Assembly: GCF_001870435.1 (NCBI RefSeq)
Contig: NZ_MDDR01000037.1
Span: 372,001-436,000 of the forward strand
From: Pseudomonas costantinii
GTDB taxonomy: Bacteria > Pseudomonadota > Gammaproteobacteria > Pseudomonadales > Pseudomonadaceae
Direction of reading: 5' to 3'
DNA length: 64,000 nt
Below are positions 61,017 through 64,000 of the stretch, piece after piece. The stretch's first letter is position 1, and each line of letters begins with the position of its first letter. Both the position numbers and the translations under genes were made by a program. Under the pieces are notes generated by a model. That model was given only the letters and a program-made list of their open reading frames with translations. It made no database searches and was not told where the DNA came from.

Positions 61017-61895
61017 ATGGCTAAAGACATCCTTTGTGCATTTGGCGTCGACGTTGACGCCGTGGCCGGCTGGCTCGGTTCCTACGGCGGCGAAGACTCG
61101 CCCGACGACATTTCTCGCGGCCTGTTCGCGGGTGAAATTGGCGCGCCGCGCTTGCTCAAATTGTTCGAACGCTACGGCCTGCGCACCACCTGGTTTATCC
61201 CAGGCCACTCGATGGAAACCTTCCCCGAGCAGATGAAAGCCGTGGCGGATGCCGGCCACGAAATCGGCGTGCACGGCTACAGCCACGAAAACCCGATTGC
61301 GATGACCGCCGAGCAGGAAGAGATCGTGCTCGATAAATCCATCGAGTTGATCACCCAAGTCACTGGCAAACGCCCCACCGGCTACGTCGCTCCGTGGTGG
61401 GAGTTCAGTAAAGTCACCAACGAGCTGCTGCTGAAAAAAGGCATCAAGTACGACCACAGCCTGATGCACAACGACTTCCACCCGTACTACGTGCGAGTGG
61501 GCGACAGCTGGACCAAGATCGATTACAGCCAGCACCCCGACACTTGGATGAAACCCCTGGTGCGCGGCGAAGAAACCGACTTGGTGGAGATCCCGGCCAA
61601 CTGGTACCTCGACGACCTGCCGCCGATGATGTTCATCAAGAAAGCCCCCAACAGCCACGGTTTCGTCAACCCGCGCCATCTGGAAGAAATGTGGCGTGAC
61701 CAGTTCGACTGGGTCTACCGCGAACACGAGCACGCAGTGTTCACCATGACCATCCACCCCGACGTCTCCGGCCGCCCGCAAGTGCTGCTGATGCTCGAGC
61801 GTTTGATCGAACACATCCAGAGCCATGCCGGCGTGCGCTTCGTCACCTTCGATGAAATTGCCGACGACTTTATCCGCCGGCAGCCGCGTAGCTAA
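61017..61895 (+). CDS. NodB-fold (polysaccharide deacetylase family) hydrolase, probable cyclic imidase
   Basis: 292 residues. Metal-site residues fall at Asp14 (GVDVD), His86 and His90 (HGYSHENP), the positions reported for the HpPgdA/PuuE-like subgroup, and the gene length (879 bp) equals what I recall for the P. putida cyclic imidase of this family. No signal peptide, so it acts in the cytoplasm, arguing against peptidoglycan as substrate. 11 bp after the amidase. Alternatives: allantoinase-like PuuE or a peptidoglycan deacetylase homologue. Confidence 0.75.
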   Translation: MAKDILCAFGVDVDAVAGWLGSYGGEDSPDDISRGLFAGEIGAPRLLKLFERYGLRTTWFIPGHSMETFPEQMKAVADAGHEIGVHGYSHENPIAMTAEQEEIVLDKSIELITQVTGKRPTGYVAPWWEFSKVTNELLLKKGIKYDHSLMHNDFHPYYVRVGDSWTKIDYSQHPDTWMKPLVRGEETDLVEIPANWYLDDLPPMMFIKKAPNSHGFVNPRHLEEMWRDQFDWVYREHEHAVFTMTIHPDVSGRPQVLLMLERLIEHIQSHAGVRFVTFDEIADDFIRRQPRS

Positions 61896-61939
61896 CCCCT
61901 GCAAAAGCACCCTTTGCCCACACCCTTGAGGCGCGACTC

Positions 61940-63280
61940 ATGTCCATCTACAACAAGCTTGACCTGACTGGCTGGAAACCCCGGCAACTGACGTCCCAGG
62001 AAGTGCGCTTCGCCACCTGGATCGCGTTTTTTGCCTGGGTGTTTGCGGTGTATGACTTCATCCTGTTCGGCACTTTGTTGCCGGAGATCGGCCGGCACTT
62101 TGGCTGGGGTGAAGTGGAGCAAGCTGAAATTGCGACGTGGGTGGCGGTGGGCACGGCAGTGGTCGCCTTTGCCATTGGCCCCGTCGTCGATAAGTTGGGT
62201 CGGCGCAAAGGTATTATTTTCACCGTGGCCGGTTCCGCGCTGTGTTCGGCACTCACCGCGATTGGCGGGGCGTGGGGCAAGTCGCCGCTGATTTTGATTC
62301 GTTCGTTGGGTGGTCTGGGGTATGCCGAGGAAACCGTCAACGCTACGTATTTGAGCGAGCTGTATGGCGCCTCGCAAGACCCGAAACTGACCAAGCGTCG
62401 CGGGTTTATCTACAGCCTGGTACAGGGCGGCTGGCCGGTCGGTGCGCTGATTGCTGCCGGGTTGACCGCGCTGTTGCTGCCGATCATTGGTTGGCAGGGG
62501 TGTTTCATCTTCGCAGCGATCCCGGCCGTCGTGATTGCAATCATGGCGCGCAAGCTCAAGGAGAGCCCGCAGTTCCAGATTCACCAGCGCATCAGCGCGT
62601 TGCGTAAAAGCGGCGCGGTGACCGAGGCGCAGAACGTCGCCGTCACCTACGGTGTGGACTACGACGAACACAGCAAGGCCGGTCTTAAAGCTGCCTTCCG
62701 TGGCCCGGCCCGCCGCGCCACTCTGGTGATCGGCGCCGCACTGTTGCTCAACTGGGCAGCGATCCAGGTGTTCAGCGTACTCGGCACCTCAGTGATCGTC
62801 AGCGTGCACCACATCTCGTTCGAGAACTCGCTGATCATCCTCGTGCTGTCGAACCTGGTGGGTTACTGCGGCTACCTGACTCACGGCTGGATGGGCGACA
62901 AGATCGGCCGTCGCAACGTGATCGGCCTGGGTTGGATGCTCGGCGGCCTGGCGTTCGCCGGGATGCTGTTTGGCCCAAGCAATATGCCGATGGTGGTCGG
63001 CCTGTACAGCCTGGGCCTGTTCTTCCTGATTGGGCCATATTCGGCGGCGTTGTTTTTCATCAGTGAGAGTTTCCCTACCAGCATCCGCGCCACCGGCGGC
63101 GCGATCATCCATGCCATGGGCCCGATTGGTGCGGTAGTCGCAGGCTTTGGCGCGACCCAAGTGTTGTCCGCCGGCAGTGACTGGCAAACCGCCGCCCTGT
63201 GGTTCGGTGCGCTGCCGTGCTTCTTGTCCGGCGCCCTGATGTTTGCCGCACGCCATGTGCGTCCGGAAACCGTTCAGTAA
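61940..63280 (+). CDS. MFS transporter
   Basis: 446 residues with 12 membrane helices. Motif A-type GPVVDKLGRRKG after helix 2 and HGWMGDKIGRRNV after helix 8; ESFPTSIRATG near helix 11 is shared with metabolite:H+ symporters. Acidic D in AVYDFILFGTLLPEIG of helix 1 is like the AAHS/sugar-porter groups. 44 bp after the hydrolase gene. Probably imports the substrate of the operon. Confidence 0.83.
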   Translation: MSIYNKLDLTGWKPRQLTSQEVRFATWIAFFAWVFAVYDFILFGTLLPEIGRHFGWGEVEQAEIATWVAVGTAVVAFAIGPVVDKLGRRKGIIFTVAGSALCSALTAIGGAWGKSPLILIRSLGGLGYAEETVNATYLSELYGASQDPKLTKRRGFIYSLVQGGWPVGALIAAGLTALLLPIIGWQGCFIFAAIPAVVIAIMARKLKESPQFQIHQRISALRKSGAVTEAQNVAVTYGVDYDEHSKAGLKAAFRGPARRATLVIGAALLLNWAAIQVFSVLGTSVIVSVHHISFENSLIILVLSNLVGYCGYLTHGWMGDKIGRRNVIGLGWMLGGLAFAGMLFGPSNMPMVVGLYSLGLFFLIGPYSAALFFISESFPTSIRATGGAIIHAMGPIGAVVAGFGATQVLSAGSDWQTAALWFGALPCFLSGALMFAARHVRPETVQ

Positions 63281-63290
63281 GGAGTGTTTG

Positions 63291-64000
63291 ATGAGCCGTA
63301 AAGTTGCCTTGATTACCGGTGCCGCCAGCGGCATCGGCCAAGCCCTCGCCGTGGCCTATACGCGTGCTGGCGTAGCGGTGGTGGGTGGGTATTACCCGGC
63401 CGATCCTCATGACCCGCACACCACTGTTTCCCTGGTGGAAGAGGCCGGTGGCGAATGCCTGATGCTGCCCTTGGATGTGGGCGATACCGCCTCGGTAGAG
63501 GCCTTGGCTGAGCAAGCCGTGCAGCATTTTGGGCGCCTGGATTACGCGGTGGCCAACGCCGGTCTGCTGCGCCGCGCGCCGCTGCTGGAGATGACCGATA
63601 CGCTGTGGAACGAGATGCTCAATGTCGACCTGACGGGGGTGATGCGCACCTTTCGCGCGGCGGCTCGGCATATGAGCGAAGGCGGCGCGCTGGTGGCGAT
63701 TTCGTCGATTGCCGGCGGTGTGTATGGCTGGCAGGAGCATAGCCATTACGCGGCGGCCAAGGCGGGGGTGCCGGGGTTGTGTCGGTCGTTGGCGGTGGAA
63801 CTGGCGCCGTTGGGGATTCGTTGTAATGCGGTGATTCCGGGGTTGATCGAGACGCCGCAGTCGTTGGATGCGAAAAACTCTCTTGGTCCTGAAGGCTTGG
63901 CCAAGGCGGCGCGCGCGATTCCGTTGGGCCGGGTAGGGCGGGCGGATGAGGTGGCTTCATTGGTGCAGTTCTTGACCAGTGAGGCGTCGAGTTATCTGAC
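63291..64000 (+). CDS. Short-chain dehydrogenase/reductase, 3' end outside window
   Basis: The frame is open from the ATG at 63291 (GGAG upstream) to the window end, about 236 residues. It has the NAD(P) site TGAASGIGQA, NAG at VANAGLL, and the catalytic Ser...Tyr-x-x-x-Lys (ISSIAGG; HYAAAKAG), then PGLIETP. Only a few residues of the usual 245-255 are missing. Fourth gene of the operon, 10 bp after the transporter. Substrate unknown. Confidence 0.88.
   Translation, partial: MSRKVALITGAASGIGQALAVAYTRAGVAVVGGYYPADPHDPHTTVSLVEEAGGECLMLPLDVGDTASVEALAEQAVQHFGRLDYAVANAGLLRRAPLLEMTDTLWNEMLNVDLTGVMRTFRAAARHMSEGGALVAISSIAGGVYGWQEHSHYAAAKAGVPGLCRSLAVELAPLGIRCNAVIPGLIETPQSLDAKNSLGPEGLAKAARAIPLGRVGRADEVASLVQFLTSEASSYL

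Noticed and set aside
61017..61895. Exported chitin or peptidoglycan deacetylase
   Set aside because: No signal peptide or membrane anchor and a catabolic operon context; kept only as a lower-probability alternative.

Overview
The window is chromosomal DNA from a fluorescent Pseudomonas, most likely the P. fluorescens group. Supporting signs are the high GC content, the gene order hupN-rlmF-valS-holC-pepA-lptF-lptG and lepA-lepB-rnc-era-recO-pdxJ, Pseudomonas-type families (DUF3509, DUF3649, DUF3325), abundant TonB-dependent receptors with ECF sigma/anti-sigma pairs, and several REP/REPIN-like intergenic inverted repeats. I see no phage, insertion sequence, CRISPR array, rRNA or tRNA gene.

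Layout. 1-5.9 kb: the end of a glutathione-transferase-like gene, then a siderophore receptor, a YncE-like beta-propeller and a PBP4-type lipoprotein. 5.9-11.5 kb: the homogentisate (tyrosine/phenylalanine) pathway hmgR < > hmgA-fahA-maiA plus an aromatic-acid-type MFS transporter; a palindromic operator candidate lies between hmgR and hmgA. 11.5-15 kb: SirB1-like protein, a leucine-dehydrogenase-family protein with an altered catalytic lysine, LexA-box yebG, psiE and a DUF3509 gene. 15-19.5 kb: serine uptake and deamination (sdaC, sdaA) with a divergent LysR regulator, then an HPF-like ribosome factor. 19.5-22 kb: a DHA2 exporter with a divergent LysR regulator.

22-32.3 kb is an iron island. 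A complete ferric-citrate-type system (fecI-fecR-fecA, minus strand) is divergent from an operon DUF3649-PepSY-DUF3325-ECF sigma-FecR, followed by a second TonB receptor. One Fur-box-like sequence sits between the two divergent transcription units. 32.4-43.9 kb is core genome: glutaredoxin, yejK, hupN, rlmF, valS, holC, pepA, lptF, lptG. 44-53.8 kb is also mostly core: lepA, lepB, rnc, era, recO, pdxJ, a Tat-exported multicopper oxidase, tadA, cmoB, cmoA. The lptG/lepA junction joins two blocks that are far apart in P. aeruginosa PAO1.

53.9-58.2 kb: an orphan 138-residue gene, lysoplasmalogenase, a chagasin-like inhibitor lipoprotein and a second-type Lon protease with a good sigma-32 promoter match. 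58.3 kb to the end: a probable catabolic operon (amidase, NodB-fold hydrolase, MFS transporter, SDR dehydrogenase cut by the window end). It is divergent from an unusual GntR/FCD regulator with two winged-helix domains. The intergenic region carries a sigma-54-type promoter and two related palindromes. My best hypothesis is use of cyclic imides (imidase plus half-amidase) as a nitrogen or carbon source. This is the most interesting part of the window, together with the back-to-back iron-signalling systems.
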